DNA of 42,741 bases from Akkermansiaceae bacterium (GTDB lineage Bacteria; Verrucomicrobiota; Verrucomicrobiia; Verrucomicrobiales; Akkermansiaceae), in assembly GCA_903908495.1 (NCBI GenBank), contig CAIVSK010000278.1, forward strand, positions 1-42,741, written 5' to 3'. Of the stretch, positions 35,770 to 42,741 are shown one piece after another. Each line of letters begins with the position of its first letter. Positions within the stretch are counted from its first letter, which is position 1. Position numbers and translations under genes: made by a program. A model generated the notes under the pieces. It was not told where the DNA came from and made no database searches. It was given only the letters and a program-made list of their open reading frames with translations.

Positions 35770-35809
35770 TTCGCATTTTAGGCGTTGGATTCGCGAATTG
35801 GTTGTTGTC
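35770..35809 (+). promoter_or_regulatory. TTCGC box, copy 5 (upstream of the TlpA-like gene and Bat operon)
   Basis: TTCGC at 35770 and TTCGC at 35790 are 20 nt apart, with AGGC at the AGNC position. GTTGTC stands at +14, where the other copies have ATTGCC or ATTGCT. It ends 96 nt before the ATG at 35906. It is the most diverged copy and the only one not in front of a LamG gene. Confidence 0.55.
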
Positions 35810-35905
35810 GCTGGTGCCGGGATGCTGTTTGCTCCGCGCGGCACAGCTGGCCGGACCGGTACCGTGGCAGGCGTGGCTGCAACCCATTTCAAACCATCTG
35901 ACCCA

Positions 35906-37012
35906 ATGAAAGCCGTTTTTCACAGGATGCTTGTTGCCTTGGTGGCCGTTACGGCCGCGCACTCGTGTTTGGCAGCCCTGAAGGTGGGCGATGCCGCACC
36001 GAAGTTGCAGGTCGGCCGCTGGCTGCAAGGCGAGGCCGTGACGGATTTCGAGGGCGACAAGGTCTACATCGTCGAATTCTGGGCCACTTGGTGCGGCCCC
36101 TGCAAGGCGTCCATCCCACACGTCAATGACCTCCATGAGCGTTTTGCCGACAAGGGCCTGGTGGTCATCGGTCAGGATGTGTTTGAAAAGGACGACTCGC
36201 TGGCGGCACCCTTTGTGCAGGCGATGGCGGGCAAGATGACTTACCGAGTGGCCACCGACGACAAGAGCGATGGTAGCTGCGGGCGCATGGCCCAGAACTG
36301 GCTGGCCGCAGCCGAACAAAACGGCATCCCCTGCGCTTTCATCATCAATAAAAAGGGCCGCATCGTTTCCATCGGCCATCCCATGGCCATCAAGGAAGCT
36401 GAATTGGAAACCCTCCTCGCCGAACCGTCCACCGCTCCCAGCACCCCCGCCCCCGCCCGCCCCGGCATCACCGCCACGGCACCCAGCCCCAAGGCCCAGG
36501 CATTGGCCGCGCGGGCCGCTGCCGAAATCCGCGCCGCCGAGTGGGACAAGGCCGAGGCCAGCGTCGCCGAACTGCAAGATGCTCTGACGGAAAAATTCCG
36601 CGACATCGGAGGTTTGCTCAACCTCGACCTGCTGCTCGCCCGCAAACAGAGCGGCGACGCGCTGCAACTCGCCAAACTCCTGTGCGAGGACTTCAAGGGC
36701 AACCCGGCCGTGCTCAGCGCCGTCGCCGCGCACCTCGCCCAACAACCCGGCACCGCCGCCCCTCTGCTGGCCGCCGCCGAAAAAATCGCCACTCCCATCA
36801 GCGCCGCCACCGGCGCCGTGCAAGCCGGCGCGCTGGCCACCTTGGCGCGCATCGCCTTCCTGCGCGGCGATCAACCCGCCGCTGTGAAATTCCAAACCAA
36901 GGCGGTGGAGTGCGCCGCTGGCAAACCGGACGCCGCCTGTCAACAGGAATTGTTAGAATCGTACCAACAAGGTCATTTGCCGCCAAGCGAACAAACTGAC
37001 AAACCCCGCTGA
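35906..37012 (+). CDS. Exported TlpA-like thioredoxin with a helical C-terminal extension
   Basis: The 368-residue protein begins at the ATG at 35906 with a signal peptide (MKAVFHRMLVALVAVTAAHS, site near CLA). The thioredoxin fold (about 25-165) has the active site WCGPC with Cys63 and Cys66, in the context EFWATWCGPCKASIP, and the cis-proline region GIPCAFIINKKGRI. TlpA-like proteins reduce or isomerise disulfides outside the cytoplasm. A Pro/Ala-rich linker (about 172-195) joins a helical, TPR-like tail of about 170 residues that ordinary TlpA proteins lack. The MoxR gene starts 45 nt downstream, so it may head the Bat operon. A TTCGC box lies upstream. Confidence 0.85.
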   Translation: MKAVFHRMLVALVAVTAAHSCLAALKVGDAAPKLQVGRWLQGEAVTDFEGDKVYIVEFWATWCGPCKASIPHVNDLHERFADKGLVVIGQDVFEKDDSLAAPFVQAMAGKMTYRVATDDKSDGSCGRMAQNWLAAAEQNGIPCAFIINKKGRIVSIGHPMAIKEAELETLLAEPSTAPSTPAPARPGITATAPSPKAQALAARAAAEIRAAEWDKAEASVAELQDALTEKFRDIGGLLNLDLLLARKQSGDALQLAKLLCEDFKGNPAVLSAVAAHLAQQPGTAAPLLAAAEKIATPISAATGAVQAGALATLARIAFLRGDQPAAVKFQTKAVECAAGKPDAACQQELLESYQQGHLPPSEQTDKPR

Positions 37013-37057
37013 CCCGACTGGCCGCCCCGCCCTTTTGCATCCCCCTCCCCTCATCTC

Positions 37058-38029
37058 ATGATTGAAGCCAAAACTCATTTTGTCCAAGCCGTGCGCGATC
37101 GCGTCGGCGAAGTTGTCGTCGGCCAGGACGTAGTGGTCGAACGCATGATGATCGCGCTGCTGACCGGCGGCCACCTATTATTGTTAGGTGTGCCGGGCAC
37201 CGCCAAGACGCTGCTGGTCAACGCCGTGGCCAGGGCGGTGGATTTGAAATTCAGCCGCGTCCAATTCACCATCGACATGTTGCCCTCGGACATCATCGGC
37301 TCGGAATTGCTCGACCAGACCACCGGCAAGTTTCGCACCCATCAGGGCCCGGTGTTCACCAACCTGCTGTTGGCCGACGAAATCAACCGCGCCGCGCCGA
37401 AAGTCCAGAGTGCGTTGTTAGAGGCGATGCAGGAACGCAAGGTCACCATCGGCAATGCCAGCTATCCGCTGCCCGTGCCGTTTCTGGTCATCGCCACCCA
37501 GAACCCGATCGAACAGGCCGGCACCTTCGAGTTGCCCGAGGCCCAGCTCGACCGCTTCATGCTTTGCCACCGGCTCAACTATCCGACAGCCAGCCAGGAG
37601 GAGGAAGTGTTGCGCCGGCAGTTGAAAATGGGCCTCAAGCGGGTTGAAGGCGGGGCCATGCCCAAGACCGCCTTCGATATGATCGGCGGCGAACCGGTTT
37701 GTCACATCGGCGACCTCGTCGGCGCGATGGAAAAAGTCCAGGAGGTGCATGTGAGCGAGGTGTTCATGAAACACACCGTCGAGTTCGTCAGACTCACCCG
37801 CTCCCATCCGAGCATCGAACTGGGCTGCTCGCCGCGCGCCGGCCTGGCCATCGTGCAGGCTGCGCGGGCCCGCGCCTTCGTGCTGGAACGCGACTACGTG
37901 GTGCCGGAAGATTTGTTTGAATTGGCCGAGGACGTAGTGCTGCACCGCATGCGCTTGAGCTACGAAGCACTTGCCGAGGGCCAAAAACCCGCGCAAGTGC
38001 TCGAGGAGTTGTTGCAGAAACTCGGCTGA
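37058..38029 (+). CDS. MoxR-family AAA+ ATPase
   Basis: This 323-residue ATPase has Walker A GVPGTAKT at 44-51, Walker B LLLADE at 103-108, sensor 1 ATQNP near 149 and a C-terminal lid domain, all typical of MoxR. MoxR proteins act as chaperone-like ATPases together with VWA-domain proteins encoded beside them, which is exactly the arrangement here. The DUF58 gene follows 7 nt after its stop. No clear ribosome binding site precedes the ATG; the sequence upstream is C/T-rich. Confidence 0.95.
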   Translation: MIEAKTHFVQAVRDRVGEVVVGQDVVVERMMIALLTGGHLLLLGVPGTAKTLLVNAVARAVDLKFSRVQFTIDMLPSDIIGSELLDQTTGKFRTHQGPVFTNLLLADEINRAAPKVQSALLEAMQERKVTIGNASYPLPVPFLVIATQNPIEQAGTFELPEAQLDRFMLCHRLNYPTASQEEEVLRRQLKMGLKRVEGGAMPKTAFDMIGGEPVCHIGDLVGAMEKVQEVHVSEVFMKHTVEFVRLTRSHPSIELGCSPRAGLAIVQAARARAFVLERDYVVPEDLFELAEDVVLHRMRLSYEALAEGQKPAQVLEELLQKLG

Positions 38030-38036
38030 TTCCCCC

Positions 38037-38894
38037 ATGCACGCCACCGGGCAACTCACCCACGACCCGCTCGACGCACGCCAATTCGAAATTGCCGTGC
38101 GCCGTCTCGCCAACGCCCTGAGCTACGGCCAGGAAAGCTCGCCATTCCTCGGCGCCGGCATCGAGTATGTCCAATCGCGCCTCTATCAAAGCGGCGACCC
38201 CGTCAAGTTCATCGACTGGCGCATCACCGGCCGCACCGGCAAGTATCACGTCAAGGAATACGAGGCACCCAAACAAATGCCTGTCTATCTGCTAGTTGAC
38301 ACCTCCGCCTCGATGTGTGTTTCCTCGCAGCGGTTGAGCAAATACGCGTGGGCGGTGCAATTGGCCGGCGGCCTGGCGCTGGCCGCCGTCGAACACATGA
38401 ACCCGGTCGGCCTCATGACCGTCGGCGAGCGCGATCTGCACCACACCCCGTCGCTGGCCCGCAACGCGATCATGCAGTGGCTCCATCAGCTCCGCCACTA
38501 TCGCTTCGTCGAGGGCACCACGCTGGGCAAACGCATCCGCGAGCTCATCCCGCGCGTCGAGCAGCGCTGCTTGTTCGTCGTCATCAGCGACCTGCACGAC
38601 ACCGATGCCATCCCCGCCATCAAACTCATGGCGCACGATCACGATTGCGCCGTGCTGCACCTGGAAGACCCGGCCGAACGCGGCCACACCCGCGGCGGCA
38701 TCTTCCGCGCCCTCGAAGCGGAAACCGGCACCGAATTCGTCGCCCACGGCCGCAGCCGGTTTTTCTCCAACGAGGAAACCCACACCCTCGCCCGCGCCGG
38801 AGTCGACTATCTGCTCTTGCCCACCGATGCGCCCATCGTCCCGCGCCTTCGCCATTTTCTCAAAAGCCGCAAAAGCACGAGGAGGACGGGATGA
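38037..38894 (+). CDS. DUF58 protein with VWA-like fold
   Basis: This 285-residue protein carries the DUF58 signature DPVKFIDWRITGRTGKYHVKEYE-like block at about 54-76 and a MIDAS-type motif DTSAS at 88-92. DUF58 proteins are regular partners of MoxR ATPases and are thought to bind a metal ion and a protein client. The start is the ATG at 38037, just after the MoxR stop. Its TGA overlaps the ATG of the next gene (ATGA), so translation is probably coupled. Confidence 0.9.
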   Translation: MHATGQLTHDPLDARQFEIAVRRLANALSYGQESSPFLGAGIEYVQSRLYQSGDPVKFIDWRITGRTGKYHVKEYEAPKQMPVYLLVDTSASMCVSSQRLSKYAWAVQLAGGLALAAVEHMNPVGLMTVGERDLHHTPSLARNAIMQWLHQLRHYRFVEGTTLGKRIRELIPRVEQRCLFVVISDLHDTDAIPAIKLMAHDHDCAVLHLEDPAERGHTRGGIFRALEAETGTEFVAHGRSRFFSNEETHTLARAGVDYLLLPTDAPIVPRLRHFLKSRKSTRRTG

Positions 38895-39859
38895 GCAGGT
38901 GGGTGCGGTCTAGCCAATCAACCGGAGGACAGGCATCCTGCCTGTCTCGGCCGACGGGCTTCCAGCCTGTCGAGTCATCGGCTGACAGGCGGGACGCGCT
39001 GCCTTCCCTCACAGGCTGGAAACCTGTTTTACTAACAAAAATCGCCATCCTTATCCTGGCCCTCACGCCACTGCCCGCCTTCGCCACTCCGGCCGCGCCC
39101 GCCGCCACCCTTGAGCGCAGCATCGGCATCGAAGGCGACGTGTCGGTGACGCTGGCGCGCGGCGACTACCAACCGCGCCCGTTGGATGACCGCACGCCGC
39201 TCATTGTCCGCGTCGAGTCGATCACACCGGCGGCTGGCGGTCAGTTCACCTATAACTTGCATTACATCGGGTTTGAGCCTGGCACCTATCAACTCGCCGA
39301 CTATCTGGAGCATCCCGACGGCAGTTTGGCAGCGGAAATTGGCGGAGAGAAATTGCAGGTGCGCTCGATCCTGCCGCCGGATCACGACGGTGTGCTCAAT
39401 GCCTATGTGCCACAGCCGTTCCCATGGTTCGGCGGCTATCGAATGTTGCTCGCATTCCTCGCCGCTCTGTGGGTCGCAGGCATCGCCGCCTTCATCTACT
39501 TCGGGCGCACCAGAAAACCTCTCAGCGTGCCACGGGTCGTGGTGCCGCCACCGACGTATGCCGAACGCATGCAACCACTGGTGCTCGCCGCCGCCGCCGG
39601 TAACCTGGCCGCCTCCGGCCAAGCGGAACTCGAACGCCTCATGACCGGCTACTGGCGCGAAAAACTCGCCCTGCCCGACCAGCGGATGGCCGACGCCCTG
39701 GCCCACCTCAAGCGCCATCCCGAGGCGGGTGCCTTGCTGCATGCCTTGGAACGCTGGTTGCATCGCCCCGGCGGCGCCACCCGCAAGGAAATCACCAACC
39801 TGTTAGAACCCTATCATCTAGCGGCACCGGCCACTGCAAGCGGAGAGGGGGCCGCGTGA
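38891..39859 (+). CDS. Bat-operon membrane protein with repeat-derived N-terminus
   Basis: This 322-residue protein is not a family I can name. It has a hydrophobic export segment (about 50-66, IAILILALTPLPAFA) and an exposed beta-rich domain (about 70-178). One transmembrane helix (about 185-205) and a cytoplasmic helical tail (about 215-322) follow. Its place between DUF58 and BatA resembles the DUF4381-type or BatD-like members of other Bat clusters. Residues about 11-47, with TGFQPV and TGWKPV, are encoded by a palindromic repeat; they push the export signal unusually far from the start. Start and stop overlap the neighbours by 4 nt (ATGA before, GTGA after). Confidence 0.75.
   Translation: MSRWVRSSQSTGGQASCLSRPTGFQPVESSADRRDALPSLTGWKPVLLTKIAILILALTPLPAFATPAAPAATLERSIGIEGDVSVTLARGDYQPRPLDDRTPLIVRVESITPAAGGQFTYNLHYIGFEPGTYQLADYLEHPDGSLAAEIGGEKLQVRSILPPDHDGVLNAYVPQPFPWFGGYRMLLAFLAALWVAGIAAFIYFGRTRKPLSVPRVVVPPPTYAERMQPLVLAAAAGNLAASGQAELERLMTGYWREKLALPDQRMADALAHLKRHPEAGALLHALERWLHRPGGATRKEITNLLEPYHLAAPATASGEGAA
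38927..39024. repeat. REP-like palindromic repeat inside a coding sequence
   Basis: GACAGGC (38928-38934) and GCCTGTC (38940-38946) form a perfect hairpin. GGCTTCCAGCCTGT (38957-38970) and ACAGGCTGGAAACC (39011-39024) are reverse complements at 13 of 14 positions. The element lies wholly within the 5' part of the Bat-operon membrane protein gene and keeps its frame. Confidence 0.7.
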
Positions 39860-40785
39860 GTTTCCACCATCCGCAATTGCTCTGGCTGCTCGCTTTGCCG
39901 GTGCTGTGGGGGTTTTGGCAATGGGTGCGGCGCGGCCACCCGGTGGTGCTGCCTTTCGATCACGGCCAGCAGCGTGACGGCCGCTGGCTGCGCGCGCTGG
40001 TGAATCTGGCCGGCACTTTGCCCGCGGTGTTGCTGGCCATCGCGGTGCTGATGTTGGCCGGTCCGCGCCGCCCCGCCCCGCCGCTGGACGAACGCATCCT
40101 CAACAACATCATCCTGTGCCTGGATGTGTCCGGCTCAATGAGCATGCCATTTGGTACAAAGGGCAGCCGCTTCGAGGCCGCGGTGGCCGCCACCAAACAA
40201 TTCTGCTCGTTCCGCAAGGGCGATGCATTCGGCCTAACCATCTTTGGCTCGGAATACATCCACTGGATCCCTCCCACCAAGGAACTCAGCGCCATCAGCA
40301 ACGCCACCGATTTCGTCAGACCTAACAACATGCCCGCGTGGATGGGCGGCACCCTCATCGCCAACGCGCTGCGCGGCTGCAGCAAGGAACTGCGGCGCAT
40401 TCCCGAAGGCGACCGCGCGGTGGTGCTCATCACCGACGGCGGCAGCGCCGATTTCCAAAACGGTGGCGACCGCAGCGTCGCTCAGGAACTCGCCGAGCAG
40501 AAAATCCGTGTCTTCAGCGTGCTCATCGGCAGCGGTGGCATGGCCGAACCAGGTGCCGACGGCCTCTACACCATCGCCGCAACGACCGGCGGCAAGGTGT
40601 TCACCGCTGGCGACCCCGCCGGATTAACGGCGATTTTTCACGAAATCGACGGCATGCAAAAAGCGAAATTCAAACAGGTCACCGCGGATTGGGTGGATGA
40701 CTACACGCCGCTGGCGGTGGCGGGACTGGCCACCGCTGTGCTGTTAGGCTTATCATTGTTAGGCCTGCGTTACACTCCTTGGTAA
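39856..40785 (+). CDS. BatA-like VWA-domain membrane protein
   Basis: The 309-residue protein has two N-terminal transmembrane helices (about 5-23 and 49-69), a VWA domain (about 84-275) and a C-terminal helix (about 283-303), the usual BatA layout. The MIDAS motif DVSGS begins at Asp90, and ITDGG supplies the later metal-site acid. The GTG start at 39856 overlaps the previous stop as GTGA, with GGAGAGGGGG just upstream. BatA proteins of the Bacteroides type have been linked to oxygen tolerance; in other bacteria the role of such MoxR-VWA clusters is less clear. Confidence 0.9.
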   Translation: MSFHHPQLLWLLALPVLWGFWQWVRRGHPVVLPFDHGQQRDGRWLRALVNLAGTLPAVLLAIAVLMLAGPRRPAPPLDERILNNIILCLDVSGSMSMPFGTKGSRFEAAVAATKQFCSFRKGDAFGLTIFGSEYIHWIPPTKELSAISNATDFVRPNNMPAWMGGTLIANALRGCSKELRRIPEGDRAVVLITDGGSADFQNGGDRSVAQELAEQKIRVFSVLIGSGGMAEPGADGLYTIAATTGGKVFTAGDPAGLTAIFHEIDGMQKAKFKQVTADWVDDYTPLAVAGLATAVLLGLSLLGLRYTPW

Positions 40786-40789
40786 AGCC

Positions 40790-41803
40790 ATGACTCACGA
40801 GCAAATCATCACCTATGCCACTTGGTCCGCGCTCGCCATCGCGGCGCTCGCGGCCGTGGGCGAGTGGCTGCATGGCCGCCGCGTGGCCCGCTTGAGCCGC
40901 TTGGCGTTCGGGCCGGCAGCCAAGCCGCGCGCCTGGACGAAGCTCGCGCCGCCCTTGCGGGTGGCGGCACTGGCGGGCGTGGTGTGGTCGCTCTTCACGC
41001 TCATCGCGTTCAACCATCTCTCACGCGACCGCGACCGCCACGCCACCGTCACCCGCCACCTGATGATTTTGCTGGATGTGTCGCCGTCCATGCAACTCAC
41101 CGATGCCGGCGAAAGCGGCAACCAGCCCCGCGCCGTGCGGACGGCCGAGTTGCTCAAATCGGTGCTCAGCCGGGTCCCGGGCGACAACGTGCGCTTCAGT
41201 GCCGCGAGTTTCTACACCGAGGCGCGGATGCTCGCCCGGGAATGCCAGGACCGCGAACTCATCGTGCATTTTGCGGCGGAGGTGCCGTTTCATTTCACCT
41301 ACAAGCCGGGCAAGACCGACCTGCTCAAATCGCTCAACCAGACGGGCGAAATGATGAAGGACTGGCCGCGCAAATCCACCACATTGTTAGTCATTTCCGA
41401 CGGCGACAGCGTGTCGCCCGCCGGCCTCAAACCAATGCCATCGGCCGTGGCCGACGTGTTGTTTGTCGGCGTCGGAGAGGCCGCCCGCGGCACATTCATC
41501 GACGGCCACCTGTCGCGCCAGGACAGTGCCACCCTCACCCAACTCGCGCGGCGTCTGGGCGGCAAATACTTCGATGGCAACACCCGCCAAATCCCCAGCG
41601 ACGCCCTGCAAAAACTCAACGCCGAGGACCCAAGCTCCGCCAAATGGCAGGCCGACCGCCGCCTGGTGGCCATCGCGGTGCTGGCGGCGTCGGCCGCGCT
41701 GTTGTGCCTGCTGCCACTTATGTTAGAATGGTTTGGCAGCGCGTGGAAAGCCCGCGTGCCAGCCCATCCGCAGCGGCTGAAACGATCGGAGGTGGCACCA
41801 TGA
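40790..41803 (+). CDS. BatB-like VWA-domain membrane protein
   Basis: This 337-residue protein is a second VWA membrane protein with helices at about 8-25, 55-75 and 292-312. The MIDAS motif DVSPS begins at Asp96 (LMILLDVSPSMQ), and ISDGDS provides the later acid. It starts 4 nt after the BatA-like stop, and its TGA overlaps the next start as ATGA. Two VWA proteins in a row after MoxR and DUF58 are the core of Bat operons. Confidence 0.88.
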   Translation: MTHEQIITYATWSALAIAALAAVGEWLHGRRVARLSRLAFGPAAKPRAWTKLAPPLRVAALAGVVWSLFTLIAFNHLSRDRDRHATVTRHLMILLDVSPSMQLTDAGESGNQPRAVRTAELLKSVLSRVPGDNVRFSAASFYTEARMLARECQDRELIVHFAAEVPFHFTYKPGKTDLLKSLNQTGEMMKDWPRKSTTLLVISDGDSVSPAGLKPMPSAVADVLFVGVGEAARGTFIDGHLSRQDSATLTQLARRLGGKYFDGNTRQIPSDALQKLNAEDPSSAKWQADRRLVAIAVLAASAALLCLLPLMLEWFGSAWKARVPAHPQRLKRSEVAP

Positions 41804-42540
41804 GGAAATATTTCATTCTGCTGTGGTTGCTGCTGCCCTTGCCGGTGGTGGTGCTGCACTTCGGCCGCGGCCAGCAATGGCTGGCCCGCGACATGGCCCA
41901 TGCCTTCATCGTCGAGGCCCAGACCCTCGAACACCAGGAAAACTGGCCGGAAGCAGACCGCTTGTATCGCGAGGCGGGCAAGTGCCTCGGCAGCGGTGAG
42001 CCGGACGTGAAGTTGCGGCTCGACCTCGCCGAGGTGCGCACCCGCTACCGGCAGGGCGACGCGGTGGCCGCGATGGACCAGATGGACAAACTGGCCAACG
42101 ATGCGGCATTTTCCGCGATGCCGCCCGACTATCGGCGTGAAGCGCGCGAACTGGCCGGGCGCATCCACTACTACGCCGGCTGGGTGATGCGGCTGGAAGG
42201 GGCGCGCCGCGAGTTGTGGATGGAGGAGGCGGAATTGGCGCGCCAGAATTTCCGCCTGCTCACCGAACAAAGCGCCAGCGAGGGTGCCAAGGACTACGCC
42301 GTCAAACAACAGACCAACTTGGAATCATCGGTCCAGTTAGAGCGGATGAGCCTGTTTGAATTGATGGGAAAAGCACTCCCCGAAGAAGGCCGCAAAATGG
42401 GTGGCCAGGGATTGAGCGAACAAATGGGCAAACGCCGCGGAGAACGCGGCAAGGGCAATCAACCCGGCATCGGCGAAGGCGAAGGCGATCCAGCCCCCGG
42501 TGCCGGCACCCAGCGATTCCAACCCGGCTCCGGCTCGTGA
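41800..42540 (+). CDS. Small membrane-anchored TPR-like protein (BatC position)
   Basis: The 246-residue protein starts at the ATG at 41800, with GGAGG 8 nt upstream, the best ribosome binding site in the operon. One N-terminal transmembrane helix or signal (about 4-20) is followed by TPR-like helices (for example ENWPEADRLYREAGKCLGSG, then DLAEVRTRYRQGDAVAAMDQ). The tail is rich in Gly, Glu, Arg and Pro and looks disordered. Its place fits BatC, a TPR protein of Bat operons, but the sequence alone does not prove it. Confidence 0.8.
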   Translation: MRKYFILLWLLLPLPVVVLHFGRGQQWLARDMAHAFIVEAQTLEHQENWPEADRLYREAGKCLGSGEPDVKLRLDLAEVRTRYRQGDAVAAMDQMDKLANDAAFSAMPPDYRREARELAGRIHYYAGWVMRLEGARRELWMEEAELARQNFRLLTEQSASEGAKDYAVKQQTNLESSVQLERMSLFELMGKALPEEGRKMGGQGLSEQMGKRRGERGKGNQPGIGEGEGDPAPGAGTQRFQPGSGS

Positions 42541-42571
42541 ACCGGAACTAACACGAATATTTCTCTATCTT

Positions 42572-42741
42572 ATGAAGACGACATTGCATTTCACAAGGAA
42601 CAGCGCGCCGCTGCTGCTGGCCACCCTGCTGCTGGCCGCGACACCTTCCGCCCCAGCTCAATTCAGCATCCAAGTCACACCGCCCGCCGCGCCTCCGGCC
42701 GCTGCCACGCCCCCCGCCGCTGCCACCCCTCCGGCCGCTGC
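42572..42741 (+). CDS. Secreted protein with Pro/Ala-rich repeats, cut by the window edge
   Basis: From the ATG at 42572, 56 codons remain in the window. They encode a signal peptide (MKTTLHFTRNSAPLLLATLL, site near APA) followed by FSIQVTPP and repeats of the type ATPPAA. It starts 31 nt after the previous stop, so it probably belongs to the Bat operon; a BatD-like protein would be expected here, but too little is visible to say. No ribosome binding site is evident. Confidence 0.6.
   Translation, partial: MKTTLHFTRNSAPLLLATLLLAATPSAPAQFSIQVTPPAAPPAAATPPAAATPPAA

Larger units (their letters stand above)
35389..35905. other. Intergenic region between LamG gene 3 and the TlpA-like gene
   Basis: This 517-nt gap holds the two-hairpin element, a palindromic repeat and a TTCGC box, all listed separately. 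The TlpA frame is open upstream to 35603, but that stretch has no protein-like features and runs through the repeat and the box, so I do not count it as coding. Confidence 0.6.

Noticed and set aside
24490-35809. Integron-like cassette array with attC sites between the LamG genes
   Set aside because: The intergenic hairpins lack the GTTRRRY/RYYYAAC boxes of attC sites, the genes are far larger than cassettes, and no integrase is present.
35603-35905. Upstream in-frame extension of the TlpA-like protein
   Set aside because: It runs through a palindromic repeat and the TTCGC box, and places the signal peptide 101 residues from the start.
40822-41799. Upstream in-frame extension of the small TPR-like gene
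   Set aside because: It overlaps the whole BatB-like VWA gene in another frame and is Arg/Pro-rich nonsense; the ATG at 41800 with GGAGG upstream is the real start.

Overview
The window is GC-rich bacterial DNA that most resembles a member of the Verrucomicrobiota. The signs are giant exported proteins built from autotransporter-associated beta-strand (PATR) repeats, secreted LamG/ConA-like proteins with a TSP3-like calcium loop in a shared C-terminal module, a secreted sugar-isomerase-like TIM barrel beside a GH28 enzyme, weak ribosome binding sites, and short palindromic repeats scattered through intergenic DNA. The assignment is inference; no rRNA, tRNA or CRISPR array was seen.

Layout. 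(1) 1-3729, minus: the N-terminal 1243 residues of a giant exported protein that runs off the left edge. (2) 4013-7091, minus: a BrxR/CapW-type WYL regulator, a secreted TIM-barrel protein and a GH28 polygalacturonase; the last two overlap by 4 nt (GTGA). (3) 7375-12810, minus: an 1811-residue PATR protein. (4) 13368-15374, plus: a GH97 glycosidase, followed by a decayed VapC-like toxin remnant. (5) 15725-18441: housekeeping genes, namely Sua5/TsaC (minus) divergent from aroK-queG (plus). (6) 18566-24352, minus: a 1928-residue PATR protein. (7) 24849-35388, plus: three tandem exported LamG proteins. (8) 35906-42741, plus: a TlpA-like thioredoxin followed by a compact Bat-type operon (MoxR ATPase, DUF58, membrane protein, two VWA membrane proteins, a small helical/TPR-like protein and a truncated secreted protein).

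The most unusual feature is in the intergenic DNA of regions 7-8. A gapless 40-nt element occurs five times in the same orientation: TTCGC, then TTCGC exactly 20 nt later, then (A/G)TTG(C/T)(C/T) exactly 14 nt after that. Two copies lie upstream of the first LamG gene and one upstream of each of LamG 2, LamG 3 and the TlpA/Bat genes. Three of these gaps also carry a two-hairpin element after the preceding stop codon. Its second stem has a GNRA loop and compensatory base changes between copies. Together they suggest that the LamG surface proteins and the TlpA-Bat genes form one regulon. All five complete giant or LamG proteins also end in a related C-terminal module, a candidate sorting or anchoring domain.

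Other points: dispersed palindromic (REP-like) repeats have entered genes. One encodes about 35 residues in front of the export signal of a Bat-operon protein, and another supplies the stop codon of queG. A BrxR/CapW-type regulator is present with no visible defence system.
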